NCBI RefSeq assembly: GCF_004299785.2
Contig: NZ_CP036246.2
Span: 1,798,001 to 1,862,000, forward strand
Source of the DNA: Arcobacter porcinus
GTDB lineage: Bacteria; Campylobacterota; Campylobacteria; Campylobacterales; Arcobacteraceae
Length of the DNA stretch: 64,000 nt
Direction of reading: 5' to 3'
Under the pieces are notes generated by a model that was given only the letters and a program-made list of their open reading frames with translations, ran no database searches and had not been told where the DNA came from. The stretch's first letter is position 1. Each line of letters starts with the position of its first letter. A program made the translations under genes and the position numbers. Of the stretch, positions 25,054 to 37,305 are shown in pieces.

Positions 25054-26037
25054 CTATCTAAATAAAGCTGTAAATTTTCTTATATTTGCTTGTAAAAATA
25101 AAGATGTATTTGAAATTTTAGAACTTTTTAAATCTAATTCTAAATTTAATAAAAATTCAAATAGTTTAAGATATTTTTTTGGGTTTATATTTATAGCTAA
25201 TCTTGATTTTGTTTCCCAAACATCTTTTGGAGGATTAAATCCTAAAATATCTATAGCTTTTGGTGCTCCAAAATTTCTTGCATATGCACTTATCATAAAA
25301 AGTTGATGCACAAATTGAGTTATTTGATTTACAATAAAAATGCTATCCATTCCCTCTTCTAAAAGCAAATCTAAATCACTATTTACATCTTTAAAACTAA
25401 GCAGATTTACTAAAAAATCATCAAAATTAACAGCTCCTAATCCAAAACAGTAGTTATCAACGCTTTTTGAACTAATCTTTTCATCAAGAACTTTTAACTT
25501 TGATAGATCATTTACACATAAAGTCAAATCTCCTTTATGCATAAAATATAGATGACTCATAGCACTTATTTCATACTCAAGTCCTATTCTTTTGGCTTCA
25601 TTATTTAAATAAGATATTGCTTCATTGTCTTTTAATGGGAAAAACCTTACAAAACAAGAGTTTGTTTTATGACTTAAACTACTCTCCATAGATTTAAAAG
25701 TAGCATCATCTCCATAACAAGCTATTATTAAAGTGCTACTAGAGTTTTTATTTGTTGCTTCTACTAATAAATCTAACTCTTTTTTTGGTATCTTTTTATC
25801 AACTCTTAAATAGACAACATTTGAAGAAGCAAATAGTGAAGATTGTTGTAAACAGTTTAATATATATTTAAAATTATATTCATCAAAATATATCTTTATA
25901 ATATCATCTTCTTTTGCAATGATTTTAGAAATAATCCATGAATATTGCTCTATCATAAATGTAGATTGTCCATAAAACATATAAGTACTAAAGTACTTTT
26001 TATCTCTTAAATATTTATCAAATTCGCTTTTATACAT
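25054..26037 (-). CDS. holA: DNA polymerase III delta subunit
   Basis: A 327-residue protein of the delta family, which opens the beta sliding clamp as part of the clamp loader. The start MYKSEFDKYLRDKKYFSTYMFYGQ fits the family's N-terminal 'FYG-E' segment. The C-terminal helical domain ends with LFLQANIRKFTALFR. Sequence conservation of delta is low, so the call relies on length, pattern and the conserved rnr-holA neighbourhood in Campylobacterota. It starts 29 bp after rnr. Confidence 0.75.
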   Translation of the reverse strand: MYKSEFDKYLRDKKYFSTYMFYGQSTFMIEQYSWIISKIIAKEDDIIKIYFDEYNFKYILNCLQQSSLFASSNVVYLRVDKKIPKKELDLLVEATNKNSSSTLIIACYGDDATFKSMESSLSHKTNSCFVRFFPLKDNEAISYLNNEAKRIGLEYEISAMSHLYFMHKGDLTLCVNDLSKLKVLDEKISSKSVDNYCFGLGAVNFDDFLVNLLSFKDVNSDLDLLLEEGMDSIFIVNQITQFVHQLFMISAYARNFGAPKAIDILGFNPPKDVWETKSRLAININPKKYLKLFEFLLNLELDLKSSKISNTSLFLQANIRKFTALFR

Positions 26038-26066
26038 TTTAAAATACTATCCTATATTTGCTTGTT

Positions 26067-27914
26067 TTATAATATTCTTGCAACTATAACTTTTGTTGCA
26101 AGGTTACTTGAAACAATTTTAACTCTATGTTTTGAAAATAGTTTTTGTGCTTTAAAATTTTCTAAAACAACTTTAAGTCCTACCATTTTGTCATAGCATT
26201 CAGCCCTTGATTTTTCAATATCTGTTATTTTTACTTTTATCTCTTTATCAATATTATCTTTTGCCCATCTTGCATATGTTCTATCCTCAAAATCCCAAAC
26301 AAGATTATCTATTTTTCTCTCTTGTTCTGAGATATATAAAGTTGTTTCATCAATATCTTTTGGTACTTGTTTACTTTTCAAAATTCTATGTAAAACCAAA
26401 TCTGAATATCTTCTAATTGGACTTGTAAAATGAGAATAAGAGTTAAATCCTAAACCAAAATGCCCAAGATTTTTTGAAGAGTATTTTGCTTTTTCTTGTG
26501 CTTGAATTATAAGTTCATCAACTTCAGCTTCCAAACCATAGTTACTTGCTTCTTTTTGAAGATACAAAATAGTTTCGTGAGTATCATTTTTTATTTCAGC
26601 TTTTATTCCAATTAGATTTATATCATCAATCAATCTTGAGATAGATTTAAAACTTGGCTCTTCATGAATTCTAAATATTCCAAAATTTCCTACTTTTTTA
26701 CTAGCTTCAATATTTGCTAAAAGCATACACTCTTCAACTAATTGATGAGAAGCTGTTGAAAACTCAATATTAATTGCTTCAAGAAGATTATTCTTTAAAA
26801 CCAACCTATTTTCTTGAGTTCTAAAGTCATAACCTTTTTGCAATCTTTTTTTTCTAAAGTTTTTTGTAATTTCATATAAAGGAAGTAAATAATCAAAAAT
26901 CTCTTTTTCTATTTTGTTATATTGATCCAACTTTCCTTCTAAAACTCTATCAACTCTCCCATATGATAAGTTTCTATGATTTTTTATAATTGCTTCAAAA
27001 AGTGATGATTTTTTTACACTTTTTGCATTTAAATCTAATTCCATTTTAAAAACATATGAATATCTTATTTCATCCTCTTTTAATGAACATAAATTCTCAC
27101 TCAAAACTTTTGGAAGCATTGGCAAAGTTTTTGTAGGAAGATATATTGTATTTCCCTTTTTAAATGCTAATTTATCAAGCTCTGAATTCTCTTTTACAAA
27201 ATATGAAACATCTGCTATTGCCACATATAAAGTATTTGAAGTCTTATCAAAATATATTGCATCATCATGATCTTTTGCACTATTTGGATCTATTGTACAA
27301 AAAGGAAGAGAAGTCAAATCTACTCTTTGTTTTGTATCATCCATAAAAAACTCTTCATCTTCATTTTTATCAAATCTATACAGTTCATCATATAAATATA
27401 AAGAGATAAACTCATCAATTTTTGGATCAGATAAATTTCCTACAAATTTAATCTCTTCAAAATTCTTATTATCTACTATTACAACATCATTTTCTTTGTA
27501 TTTTTTTGAGTTTTTATTAAAAATTTGAATATGCTCTTTCATTGTAATAAATGATTCATCTTGAACATAAACCATTATTTCAGATTTTTTGCCTTCTAAA
27601 ACTTTTACAACTTTTGCTTTTATTTTACTTCTTGGATTAAAAATCTTCTTTGCTAAAACTAAATCTTGATCAAAAGCTCCATTTAAAAACTCTTTTTCTA
27701 CTCTGATATTTTTAATAGGATTTACTAAATCTAATATTTCTGCATATTTTTTATCAATCTTTAAAATACCTATTTTATATTTTGAATTTATCTCATAATT
27801 CTCTTCATTTTTTATAACAATATCATTTTTTATAAACTCTTTTAACTCTTTTTCTTCATCTTTTGAAAAATTAAAATTATTTTCTAAAATCTTTTTAAAT
27901 AACTCTTTTAACAA
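26067..27914 (-). CDS. rnr: RNase R / RNase II-family 3'-5' exoribonuclease
   Basis: It degrades structured RNA from the 3' end. N-terminal cold-shock-like domains precede the RNB catalytic domain, with the magnesium-binding segment CTIDPNSAKDHDDAIYF (Asp residues in DHDD) and the later GLGFNSYSHFTSPIRRYSDLVLHR signature. The C-terminal S1-like part is short. At 615 residues it is shorter than the E. coli enzyme but usual for this phylum. It is the first gene of rnr-holA-rpsF-ssb and is divergent from ilvC. Confidence 0.92.
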   Translation of the reverse strand: MLKELFKKILENNFNFSKDEEKELKEFIKNDIVIKNEENYEINSKYKIGILKIDKKYAEILDLVNPIKNIRVEKEFLNGAFDQDLVLAKKIFNPRSKIKAKVVKVLEGKKSEIMVYVQDESFITMKEHIQIFNKNSKKYKENDVVIVDNKNFEEIKFVGNLSDPKIDEFISLYLYDELYRFDKNEDEEFFMDDTKQRVDLTSLPFCTIDPNSAKDHDDAIYFDKTSNTLYVAIADVSYFVKENSELDKLAFKKGNTIYLPTKTLPMLPKVLSENLCSLKEDEIRYSYVFKMELDLNAKSVKKSSLFEAIIKNHRNLSYGRVDRVLEGKLDQYNKIEKEIFDYLLPLYEITKNFRKKRLQKGYDFRTQENRLVLKNNLLEAINIEFSTASHQLVEECMLLANIEASKKVGNFGIFRIHEEPSFKSISRLIDDINLIGIKAEIKNDTHETILYLQKEASNYGLEAEVDELIIQAQEKAKYSSKNLGHFGLGFNSYSHFTSPIRRYSDLVLHRILKSKQVPKDIDETTLYISEQERKIDNLVWDFEDRTYARWAKDNIDKEIKVKITDIEKSRAECYDKMVGLKVVLENFKAQKLFSKHRVKIVSSNLATKVIVARIL

Positions 27915-27999
27915 TATTTATCCTTTTTATTTAAACCATTATAATATATTTAGTTAAGGTTTTGTATAATCTTTTAAAATTTTAATAAATAGAGGATGA

Positions 28000-29025
<1,026 letters not shown>

Positions 29026-29026
29026 T

Positions 29027-29050
29027 TTTAAGAGGATTTCTCCTCTTAAA
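29027..29050 (+). terminator. Hairpin after ilvC
   Basis: TTTAAGAGGA-TTTC-TCCTCTTAAA is a perfect 10-bp stem just after the ilvC stop. The tail (AACTCTTAAAT) has few U's. The next gene starts 11 bases later, so it may act as a partial terminator or mRNA 3'-end protector. Confidence 0.55.
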
Positions 29051-29061
29051 AACTCTTAAAT

Positions 29062-30174
29062 ATGAGCAAAGAAAAAACTACAACAACTAAAAAAAGATCT
29101 ACTCGTTCTAGAACAAATCGTGTTATTAAAAGAAATGTTGGCAAAAAAATATTAGCAAATAACTTTCTAATAGCTCTTTTTTTAATTGTTATTCTTCTAT
29201 CTGCTTCTTATTTTCTCTTATCTAATAGTTTAAAAGAAAATTCAACTATTATCCAAGATATTAAAAAAGAGATTACTCTAAAAAACTACTCAAATGAAGA
29301 GATTATGGATGAAGTTTTACTCTCTGAAGGTATAAAAGAAGAGGTAAAATTAATTGAAGATAGTAAAAAGTTACTTGAACAAGCCAAAAAAGAAGAGCCA
29401 AAAGTAAAAGAGATAATCATAAAAAATGAAGTGCAAGAAGAGATAATTTATGAAGATAAAAAGAAAATAGATGATAAAAAAGTAGTTACAAAGAAAGATA
29501 AATATACTCCAAAAAACAATCAAAAACCAAAACTTGTAATAGTTATTGATGATGTTGTATCAAAAAGTCAAGTTAACAAAATTTTAGATATTGGCTATCC
29601 TGTAAATATATCTTTTCTTCCTCCAGCAAAAAATCATAAAAACTCTGCAAATATAGCTAAAGATATAAATTTTTATATGATTCATTTTCCTTTACAAGCA
29701 TCAAAAGCTTTTAAAAACTTTGAAGAGAATACTTTAAATATAGCTGATTCATATCAAAAAATAGAAACTAGAGTTAAACAACTTAGAGCTTGGTACCCAA
29801 ATGCAATATATACAAACAATCATACAGGATCAGTGTTTACAGAAAACTATGAAGCTATGGATAAGTTATTTCGTGCTTTAAAAAAACATAACTTTATCTT
29901 TGTAGATAGTAGAACTTCTCCAAATAGCGTTGCAAAAGAACTTAGTGTAAAATATAAATTCCCTTACATTGTAAGAGATGTTTTTTTAGATAACAATAGA
30001 AACTATGATGATATTTTAAAACAGTTAAAAGAGTCAATATCTATTGCAAAGAAACAAGGTTTTGCTATTGCTATTGGTCATCCTTATGATATAACTTTTA
30101 AGGTTTTAAAAGAGTCAAAAGAGCTTTTAAAAGATGTTGAACCAATATTCTTAGATAAACTTCCATATTTGTAA
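29062..30174 (+). CDS. Membrane-anchored divergent polysaccharide deacetylase-like protein
   Basis: A basic N-terminus (residues 1-30), one membrane span (about 34-53) and a charged linker precede a domain of the divergent polysaccharide deacetylase family (PF04748, YibQ-like) from about 150. Visible are LVIVIDDVVSK, INFYMIHFPLQA, TNNHTGSVFT, FIFVDSRTSP and FAIAIGHPYD. The His and Asp residues of these motifs would form the metal site. It is probably periplasmic and involved in cell-wall or surface glycan processing; the substrate is unknown. It is followed by dprA. Confidence 0.75.
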   Translation: MSKEKTTTTKKRSTRSRTNRVIKRNVGKKILANNFLIALFLIVILLSASYFLLSNSLKENSTIIQDIKKEITLKNYSNEEIMDEVLLSEGIKEEVKLIEDSKKLLEQAKKEEPKVKEIIIKNEVQEEIIYEDKKKIDDKKVVTKKDKYTPKNNQKPKLVIVIDDVVSKSQVNKILDIGYPVNISFLPPAKNHKNSANIAKDINFYMIHFPLQASKAFKNFEENTLNIADSYQKIETRVKQLRAWYPNAIYTNNHTGSVFTENYEAMDKLFRALKKHNFIFVDSRTSPNSVAKELSVKYKFPYIVRDVFLDNNRNYDDILKQLKESISIAKKQGFAIAIGHPYDITFKVLKESKELLKDVEPIFLDKLPYL

Positions 30175-30213
30175 TATTTTTGTTAGAATCTTCAATAAAC
30201 TTTGGAGTTTCTT

Positions 30214-30990
30214 ATGATAAAAACTATTGATTTTGAAATTAAAGAGTTAAATTCTATGGCAAAATATCCAAAAGAGATATTTTATATAGGAAATACTGAA
30301 CTTCTTAAAAAAAGAAAGATCTCTATTGTTGGCACAAGAAGACCAAATTCTTATTCAAAAGAGTTTACATATAAGCTTTCTTCTAAATTATCTTCATCTA
30401 ATATTTGTGTTGTAAGTGGTGCTGCTATGGGTGTTGATAGTATTTCTCATAGCGGTGCTGGAGCTTCAAATACTATTGCTGTTGTTGCAAATGGTTTAAA
30501 TATTAGGTATCCAAGTGTAAACAAAAACCAAATAATTGATATAGAAAAAAATGGTTTAATTCTTTCAACTTTTAAAGATGATGAAAAAGCAAAAAACTAT
30601 ACATTTGTTTTAAGAAATGAATTAGTAGTTGCTCTTGGAGAAGCTTTAATCGTCACAGAAGCTGATTTAAATAGTGGAAGCTTGACATCAATAAACTATG
30701 CAATAAAACAAAATAAAAAAATATTTGTTTTACCTCATAGAATAAATGAGAGCCTTGCTACAAATGAACTTATTAAGAAGAATATTGCAAAAGTAATTTA
30801 TGATATTGATGAGTTTGTTGAAGAGTTTTCTGGAATTAAACAATCACAAATTAAACTTTGCGAAGTCTTAGAGTTTTGTAAAACAAATCCTAGTTATGAA
30901 AAAGCAATTCTTCTTTATCCTGATAAAATATTAGAATATGAACTTGAAGGAAAAATAAGAATAGAATCTGGAAAAGTTTTTTTAATTTAA
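30214..30990 (+). CDS. dprA: DNA processing protein DprA (Smf family)
   Basis: It loads RecA onto incoming single-stranded DNA during natural transformation. The Rossmann-like core shows ISIVGTRRPNSYSKEF, VVSGAAMGVDSISHSGA, TIAVVANGLNIRYP and NSGSLTSINYAIKQNKKIFVLPH. The ATG at 30214 follows TTTGGAG; the frame also has an upstream TTG at 30202 that overlaps this site, so I rejected it. The 258-residue protein lacks extra N- or C-terminal domains, as in other Campylobacterota. Confidence 0.88.
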   Translation: MIKTIDFEIKELNSMAKYPKEIFYIGNTELLKKRKISIVGTRRPNSYSKEFTYKLSSKLSSSNICVVSGAAMGVDSISHSGAGASNTIAVVANGLNIRYPSVNKNQIIDIEKNGLILSTFKDDEKAKNYTFVLRNELVVALGEALIVTEADLNSGSLTSINYAIKQNKKIFVLPHRINESLATNELIKKNIAKVIYDIDEFVEEFSGIKQSQIKLCEVLEFCKTNPSYEKAILLYPDKILEYELEGKIRIESGKVFLI

Positions 30991-31014
30991 AGAAGAGATA
31001 AAAATCTCTTCTTT
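30989..31014. terminator. Bidirectional terminator between dprA and purF
   Basis: AAAGAAGAGAT-AAAA-ATCTCTTCTTT is an 11-bp perfect stem overlapping both stop codons of the converging genes. T-rich runs follow on each strand, as expected for a shared terminator. Confidence 0.7.
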
Positions 31015-32359
31015 ATGCTTTTACGAAATAATCTCCATCAAAGCTTTCCAATGCATAATGTCTATTATCTCCAATAGCTTCAACTAAATCCTCAATAGAT
31101 AGATATTCTAAACTATCAGCTTCTATATATTTACATATTTCATCTTTAGTCATTTTTGTAGAGATTAACTCCTCTTTTGTTGGAGTATCTATTCCATAAA
31201 AACATGGAAACTTGATTTCAGGGCTAGCAACTCTAAAATGAACCTCTTTTGCACCTGCTTCTTTAAGCATTTTAACTATTCTTTTTGAAGTTGTTCCTCT
31301 TACAATTGAATCATCTATTACAAGAAGAGATTTTCCTTCTATGATTGAATTCATAGGACTTAATTTCATTTTTACTTTGTTATTTCTCATCTCTTGAGTT
31401 GGTTCAATAAATGTTCTTCCAATGTAGTGATTTCTAATAATCCCATATTTAAAAGGTATTCCACTTTGTGCTGAATATCCTAGTGCTGCTGGAACTCCAC
31501 TATCTGGAACAGGAACAACCATATCATATTTTGTTTTGTTTTCCACATCTCTTTTTGCTAGAGCTTTCCCCATATTCTCTCTTGTTGTATATACATTTTT
31601 ACCATCAATAACTGAATCTGGTCTTGCAAAATATACATATTCAAAAGCACATGGTCTAAAATCTGGTTCAAAAAGTTGTATTGATTCAGGTTCACAATTA
31701 CCATCAAAAATAAGCATTTCTCCTGGTCTTACATCTCTTATGAATTCAGCTTCAAGCAAATCAAAAGTACAAGTTTCACTTGCAACTATATATCCACCAC
31801 TTTTCAATTTTCCAAAAGACAGAGGTCTAATTCCATATCTATCTCTTATTACAAACTGTTTACTTCTACTTTGAATAATAAAACAATATGCTCCAATAGT
31901 TCTATTTAATGCTTCAATGATTCTATCTTTTAAATGATCTTTTGTATTTTTAGCAATTAGATGAATTAAATTCTCAGTATCCATTCCTGTTTGGAATATT
32001 GCACCTTTATCAATTAAATCTTCTCTAACTTCATCTTTGTTTATTAGATTTCCATTATGAACTATTGATATTTCACCCAGTTTGTATTTAGCATAAACAG
32101 GTTGAGCATCTAAAACAGAATCACTTCCAGCTGTTGCATATCTATTATGACCTATTGCCATATCTCCTTGCAAATATGCTAAAGCTTCATCTGTAAAAAC
32201 TTCAGAAACCAAACCTCTATCTTTTTTTGTATATATTTTTCCATTGCAAGATGATGATATTCCACTTGCTTCTTGACCTCTATGTTGCATGGCAAATAGA
32301 GCCATGGACGCTAATCTTGCGGCATTTTTATTGCCATAAATTCCTACTATTGCACACAT
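31013..32359 (-). CDS. purF: Amidophosphoribosyltransferase (glutamine PRPP amidotransferase)
   Basis: First step of de novo purine synthesis: PRPP plus glutamine gives phosphoribosylamine. Cys2 directly after the initiator Met (MCAIVGIYG) is the glutaminase nucleophile, so there is no propeptide. GHNRYAT, MDTENLIHL and the PRPP loop LLVIDDSIVRGTTSKR are present. 448 residues is normal. It is the last gene of trxB-dapB-purF (12-bp gap). Confidence 0.96.
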   Translation of the reverse strand: MCAIVGIYGNKNAARLASMALFAMQHRGQEASGISSSCNGKIYTKKDRGLVSEVFTDEALAYLQGDMAIGHNRYATAGSDSVLDAQPVYAKYKLGEISIVHNGNLINKDEVREDLIDKGAIFQTGMDTENLIHLIAKNTKDHLKDRIIEALNRTIGAYCFIIQSRSKQFVIRDRYGIRPLSFGKLKSGGYIVASETCTFDLLEAEFIRDVRPGEMLIFDGNCEPESIQLFEPDFRPCAFEYVYFARPDSVIDGKNVYTTRENMGKALAKRDVENKTKYDMVVPVPDSGVPAALGYSAQSGIPFKYGIIRNHYIGRTFIEPTQEMRNNKVKMKLSPMNSIIEGKSLLVIDDSIVRGTTSKRIVKMLKEAGAKEVHFRVASPEIKFPCFYGIDTPTKEELISTKMTKDEICKYIEADSLEYLSIEDLVEAIGDNRHYALESFDGDYFVKA

Positions 32360-32371
32360 CTTTTATCCTTT

Positions 32372-33145
32372 TTATAAACCTAAAGCATCATTTATAGAGT
32401 AAAGACTTGCATCTTTATTTACTATCCATTTTGCAACTTTTAATGCACCTTTTGAAAATGTATTCCTTGCAGTTGCTGTATGATTTAACTCTAAAAATTC
32501 CCCATCATTATAAAAACCAACAGTGTGTCTTCCAACTATATCTCCACCTCTTAAAGCCATAACTGCAATTTCATCTTTTGTTCTAGCTCCAATTTGTCCA
32601 TCTCTTTCAGATACTCTTACTTTATCTAGTTCTAATTCTCTTGCATTACTTGCATGTTCTGCTAAAGTTAATGCTGTTCCTGATGGAGCATCAACTTTAT
32701 GTCTATGATGTTGTTCAACAATTTCTATATCAAATTCTCTTAATGTTTTAGATGCTAGAGCTACAAGTTTATTTAAAACTGCAACTCCTAAGCTCATATT
32801 TGTAGCATATAAAATAGGTACAAGCTTACTAGCTTCAAGAAGTAAGTTTTGTTGGTGTTTATTAAGACCAGTTGTTGCAATTACCAAAGCTTTTCTTTTT
32901 CCACCTTCAACAACAGCTTCTAAAAGCTCTTGAGTTGCAGATGGACTTGAAAAATCAATAACTACATCACTTTCATCAAATAATACATTAATATCATTTG
33001 TTACAACTGTATTTTCTGGTAGAGTTTTTTCCATCTTACCAAAAACATGAACACAAGATAGTTTTGCTTCTTTATCATTTTTTAAATCATCAATTAATAA
33101 ACTTCCAACTCTTCCTGTACTTCCTAAAATACCTATTTTTATCAT
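32372..33145 (-). CDS. dapB: 4-hydroxy-tetrahydrodipicolinate reductase
   Basis: Lysine and diaminopimelate synthesis, NAD(P)H-dependent. It has the nucleotide-binding [13 protein letters not shown], the ATTG loop (TTGLN), the catalytic [19 protein letters not shown] signature (two His and a Lys) and the C-terminal [20 protein letters not shown]. 257 residues, full length. It begins 4 bp after trxB. The plus-strand frames inside it are shadows. Confidence 0.96.
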   Translation of the reverse strand: MIKIGILGSTGRVGSLLIDDLKNDKEAKLSCVHVFGKMEKTLPENTVVTNDINVLFDESDVVIDFSSPSATQELLEAVVEGGKRKALVIATTGLNKHQQNLLLEASKLVPILYATNMSLGVAVLNKLVALASKTLREFDIEIVEQHHRHKVDAPSGTALTLAEHASNARELELDKVRVSERDGQIGARTKDEIAVMALRGGDIVGRHTVGFYNDGEFLELNHTATARNTFSKGALKVAKWIVNKDASLYSINDALGL

Positions 33146-33149
33146 CTAT

Positions 33150-34079
33150 TTATCCTAAATATTCAATTATATCAACTGCAGCCGTAGCTCCATCACCAGC
33201 TGCACAAACAACTTGTTTTGCTGCTTCAATTCTTATATCTCCAGCAGCATAAAGTCCTTTTACATTTGTTCTCATTTTTAAATCAACAACAACTTCACCA
33301 TTATCATTCATATCACATAAGAAAGTTCCATCTTCTTGTTTTAATGGTGCATTTAGTGCATGTCTTCCAACAAAAACAAAAACACCTGGTGTTGGTAAAT
33401 CTCTTGTTTCACCTGTTTTATTACATTTAACTTTTAATCCAGTAACTCCTGAAGCATCTCCAAGAACTTCTTCAACACTTACATTTGTAACTTCTTCAAT
33501 ATTTGCTGATTTTTTAATATTCTCAATAGTTGAAGGAGCAGCTCTATAAGTATCTCTTCTATGTACTAAATATACTTTTGAACACATTTTTGCTAAGTAG
33601 TAAGCTTCTTCAAGAGCAGCATCTCCACCACCAATTACAGCAACTTCTTTTCCTTTATAAAAGAATCCATCACAAGTTGCACAAGTTGAAATTCCTCTTC
33701 CAAAGAACTCATTTTCACCTTTAAAACCTGCTTTTTTTGGAACTGATCCAGTAGCAAATAAAACTGATCTAGCTTCATACTCTTTACCTTCAGCAGTTTT
33801 AACTAAAAAGTTATCGCCTTTTTTACTAATATTTGAAACTTCTGCCATTTCGTGTTTTAATCCAAACTTTTGGCATTGCTCAGGCCAAGAAGCCATAAGA
33901 TCCATACCAGTCATAACACTTCCTTGTCCTGGATAGTTTTCAATTTCACTAGAACCAGTAATTTGACCTCCTGGCATTCCCATTTCAAACATTATTACAT
34001 TTTTTAAACCACCTCTAGTAGCATATAAACCAGCAGTTAATCCAGCTGGTCCTCCACCAATAATTGCTAAATCTAACAT
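33150..34079 (-). CDS. trxB: Thioredoxin reductase
   Basis: FAD- and NADPH-dependent enzyme that reduces thioredoxin. It shows the FAD loop [15 protein letters not shown] near the start, the redox-active CATCD pair, the NADPH-site [13 protein letters not shown], and the closing GLYAAGDIR and GDGATAA segments. 309 residues is usual. It is first in trxB-dapB-purF, with trxA just upstream but separated by a terminator. Confidence 0.96.
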   Translation of the reverse strand: MLDLAIIGGGPAGLTAGLYATRGGLKNVIMFEMGMPGGQITGSSEIENYPGQGSVMTGMDLMASWPEQCQKFGLKHEMAEVSNISKKGDNFLVKTAEGKEYEARSVLFATGSVPKKAGFKGENEFFGRGISTCATCDGFFYKGKEVAVIGGGDAALEEAYYLAKMCSKVYLVHRRDTYRAAPSTIENIKKSANIEEVTNVSVEEVLGDASGVTGLKVKCNKTGETRDLPTPGVFVFVGRHALNAPLKQEDGTFLCDMNDNGEVVVDLKMRTNVKGLYAAGDIRIEAAKQVVCAAGDGATAAVDIIEYLG

Positions 34080-34160
34080 ATAAAACTCCTTTTATTTATT
34101 TCATTGGAGAAATTTTATCATTTAATATTTTATATTTCTCTTAAGACTTTTGAATTAAAA

Positions 34161-34187
34161 AAAGGAAGATGTAAGACACCTTCCTTT
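34161..34187 (-). terminator. Rho-independent terminator after trxA
   Basis: AAAGGAAG and CTTCCTTT pair, extended inward by TGT/ACA across one mismatch. On the minus strand the stem is followed by a run of seven T's (34163-34157), so it ends trxA transcription before trxB. Confidence 0.75.
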
Positions 34188-34217
34188 ATCTCTTTATCAT
34201 ATACTTATGATTTGTTA

Positions 34218-34535
34218 TTATAATAAAGAGTTGATTTTATCAGTAAATGCTTGTTTTGAAGATGCACCTATTAATGTATCTACAACTTCTCCATCTCTCA
34301 TGAAAACAATTGTTGGAATAGATCTAACTCCATATTTAACTGCTAAATCTTGCTCCTCATCTGTATTTACTTTACAAATATTTGCTTTCCCTTCAAAATC
34401 TGCTGCTAATTCATCAATAACTGGAGCTATCATTCTACAAGGTCCACACCATGGAGCCCAGAAATCTACCATTGAAATACCTTTACTTGTAACTTCATCA
34501 AAGTTAGCCGATGTTAATTCAATATATTTTGCCAT
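34218..34535 (-). CDS. trxA: Thioredoxin
   Basis: A 105-residue thioredoxin with the active-site WCGPCRM, a cis-proline loop (RSIPTIVFMRDGE) and a closing alpha helix. Two ATGs stand side by side; the second (34535) is better spaced from AAGGAT, so I start there. It donates electrons to ribonucleotide reductase and peroxiredoxins and is recharged by the neighbouring TrxB. Confidence 0.96.
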   Translation of the reverse strand: MAKYIELTSANFDEVTSKGISMVDFWAPWCGPCRMIAPVIDELAADFEGKANICKVNTDEEQDLAVKYGVRSIPTIVFMRDGEVVDTLIGASSKQAFTDKINSLL

Positions 34536-34729
34536 CATTTATCCTTTTTTATTAAATATCAATTCTCTTATTTCAAGTTAAAATTATATAAATATAATTA
34601 GAACACAACGATTATATCTTTAAAAAACTTAAATTCTTTTTATATTAATAAGAATTATATAAATTTATATAATCAAAGCTAAATCATATTTTAGATATAT
34701 TTGCAATTATTTTATTATGGAAAAATTAA

Positions 34730-37285
34730 ATGGATATAAGAAGAGAATTTTTAGAATTTTTTAAAAGTAAAGGTCACGAAGTTGTATCATCTATGCCACT
34801 TGTACCAGATGACCCAACTTTGATGTTTACAAATGCAGGTATGGTTCAATTTAAAGATATTTTTACAGGAAATATTCCTGCTCCAAAGAATCCTAAGGCA
34901 ACATCTTGTCAACTATGTATAAGAGCTGGTGGAAAACATAATGATCTTGAAAATGTAGGTTATACAGCAAGACATCATACTTTATTTGAAATGCTTGGGA
35001 ATTTCTCTTTTGGAGATTACTTTAAAGAAGATGCAATAGCTTATGCTTGGGAATTTATAACAGTAAATCTTGAACTTCCAATAGAGAAACTTTGGGTAAC
35101 TGTTCATGAAAATGATTATGAAGCGTTTAATATTTGGACAAAGTTTATAGATCAAAAAAGAATTTTAAGATTTGGAGATAAAGACAACTTCTGGTCAATG
35201 GGAGATACGGGTGCTTGTGGTCCTTGTAGTGAGATTTTCTATGACCAAGGTGAAGAGAATTTCTCTGGTCCTGAAGATAAAATGGGTGGAGATGGAGATA
35301 GATTTTTAGAGATTTGGAATCTTGTTTTTATGCAATATGAAAGAACAAAAAGTGGAGAGCTTCTTCCTTTACCAAAACCTTCAATAGATACTGGAATGGG
35401 TCTTGAAAGAGTAATTGCGATAAAAGAAGGTGTTTTAAATAACTTTGATTCTTCAAATTTTAAACCAATTATTGAAACTTTAGAAAAAATTACAAATAAA
35501 AAAGCAAGTAAAGAAAATATAGGTTCATATAGAGTAATTGCTGACCATTTAAGAGCTTGTTCATTTATGTTAAGTCAAGGAATTCTTTTTGGAAACGAGG
35601 GAAGACCTTATGTTTTAAGAAGAATTTTAAGAAGAGCTATTAGACATGGTTATTTAATTGGTCTTAGAAAACCTTTTATGGCTAAGCTTGTTGATACTTT
35701 AATTGATATTATGGGCGGACATTATATTGAATTAAAAGAGAATACAAACTATATAAAAGAGCAACTAACTTTAGAAGAAGAGAGATTTTTCAAAACTATT
35801 GACCTTGGAATGAATTTATTTAATGAAGAGTTAGCAAACACAAAAAAACTATTTAGTGGAGAAATTGCATTTAAACTATATGATACTTATGGTTTCCCTT
35901 TAGATTTAACAGAAGATATGCTAAAAGATAAAGGTTTAAAAGTTGATATGAGTAAGTTTGAAGAGCTTATGAATAATCAAAAATCTATGGCAAAAGCTGC
36001 TTGGAAAGGTAGTGGAGATGCTTTAAATGAAGGTGATTTTAAATCTTTATTAGAAAAATATGGTCAAAATGAATTTGTGGGTTACACAAACACAACTTTT
36101 GATTCAAAAGTTTTAACTCTTCTTGATGAAAATTTTAAAGAAGTAGATTCTTTAAAGAATCAAAAAGGTTGGGTACTTTTAGATAAAACTCCATTTTATG
36201 CTACAAGTGGTGGACAAAATGGTGATATTGGTGCATTAGAGTTTGATGGACATAATATTATGGTTCTTGAGACTTCTAAATTCCATAATTTAAATCTATC
36301 TTTACTTGATGTAAAAGATACAAAACTTACAAAAAATCAATCTTTATTAGCAGTAGTTATAAATAGAAATGAAGTAATGAAACACCATAGTGCTACACAT
36401 TTACTTCAAAGTGCTTTAAAAATGGTTCTTGGAGATAGTGTTTCTCAAGCTGGTTCATATAATGATGATTTAAAACTAAGATTTGACTTTACTTATCCAA
36501 AGGCTATGACAAAAGAACAAATTGATGAAGTTGAAGATTTAGTAAATTCAATGATAAATAGAGCTTTAGAAGGTGTTATTGAAGAGTTGCCTTTGGAAGA
36601 AGCAAAGAAAAAAGGTGCAATCGCTATGTTTGGTGAAAAATATGGTGATTTTGTAAGAGTTGTTAGCTTTGGCAAAGATGTTTCTATTGAATTTTGTGGT
36701 GGAACACATGTAAAAAATACAACTGATATTGGAAGTTTTTATATAGTTAAAGAATCAGGTGTTAGTGCAGGAATTAGAAGAATAGAAGCTGTTGTTGGAG
36801 CTAGTGCAATTAGATATGTAAAAGAGCAATTAAATAAACTATCAGAAATTCAATCTGAGATTAAGTCAAATGATGTTTTAAGTGGAATTAAAAAACTTAA
36901 AAATGAGATTAAAGAGCTTAAAAACGAAGTTAAAAATGTTCAAAGCCAAGTTTCAACACCTATAAATGAAGAGATTATTGAAGACACTAAATTAATAGTT
37001 AGTATTGTTGAAAATGGTGACTTAAAGAAAATTGTAGATGATAGCAAGAATGGAAATGAGAAAGTTGCAATTTTACTTTTACAAGCAAAAGATGACAAAG
37101 TTACAATTGTTGCAGGAAGTAAAAACACTAAAATAAAAGCTGGAGATTGGATCAAGCAAATTGCTACAATACTAGGTGGAAATGGTGGTGGAAGAGCCGA
37201 TTTTGCACAAGCTGGTGGAAAAGATGCAAGTAAAATGGAAGAAGCAAAAATAGCAGCTATTGCTTATGCAAAAGAGAATTTATAA
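34730..37285 (+). CDS. alaS: Alanine-tRNA ligase
   Basis: 851 residues with the class II catalytic core ([46 protein letters not shown]), the editing domain (HHSATHLLQ and CGGTHV supplying His and Cys zinc ligands) and the C-terminal glycine-rich domain ([17 protein letters not shown]). It charges tRNA-Ala and clears mischarged Ser/Gly. It is divergent from trxA, with an AT-rich 190-bp gap containing its promoter. Confidence 0.97.
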   Translation: MDIRREFLEFFKSKGHEVVSSMPLVPDDPTLMFTNAGMVQFKDIFTGNIPAPKNPKATSCQLCIRAGGKHNDLENVGYTARHHTLFEMLGNFSFGDYFKEDAIAYAWEFITVNLELPIEKLWVTVHENDYEAFNIWTKFIDQKRILRFGDKDNFWSMGDTGACGPCSEIFYDQGEENFSGPEDKMGGDGDRFLEIWNLVFMQYERTKSGELLPLPKPSIDTGMGLERVIAIKEGVLNNFDSSNFKPIIETLEKITNKKASKENIGSYRVIADHLRACSFMLSQGILFGNEGRPYVLRRILRRAIRHGYLIGLRKPFMAKLVDTLIDIMGGHYIELKENTNYIKEQLTLEEERFFKTIDLGMNLFNEELANTKKLFSGEIAFKLYDTYGFPLDLTEDMLKDKGLKVDMSKFEELMNNQKSMAKAAWKGSGDALNEGDFKSLLEKYGQNEFVGYTNTTFDSKVLTLLDENFKEVDSLKNQKGWVLLDKTPFYATSGGQNGDIGALEFDGHNIMVLETSKFHNLNLSLLDVKDTKLTKNQSLLAVVINRNEVMKHHSATHLLQSALKMVLGDSVSQAGSYNDDLKLRFDFTYPKAMTKEQIDEVEDLVNSMINRALEGVIEELPLEEAKKKGAIAMFGEKYGDFVRVVSFGKDVSIEFCGGTHVKNTTDIGSFYIVKESGVSAGIRRIEAVVGASAIRYVKEQLNKLSEIQSEIKSNDVLSGIKKLKNEIKELKNEVKNVQSQVSTPINEEIIEDTKLIVSIVENGDLKKIVDDSKNGNEKVAILLLQAKDDKVTIVAGSKNTKIKAGDWIKQIATILGGNGGGRADFAQAGGKDASKMEEAKIAAIAYAKENL

Positions 37286-37305
37286 TATAAATTTTAGGAG
37301 AAAAG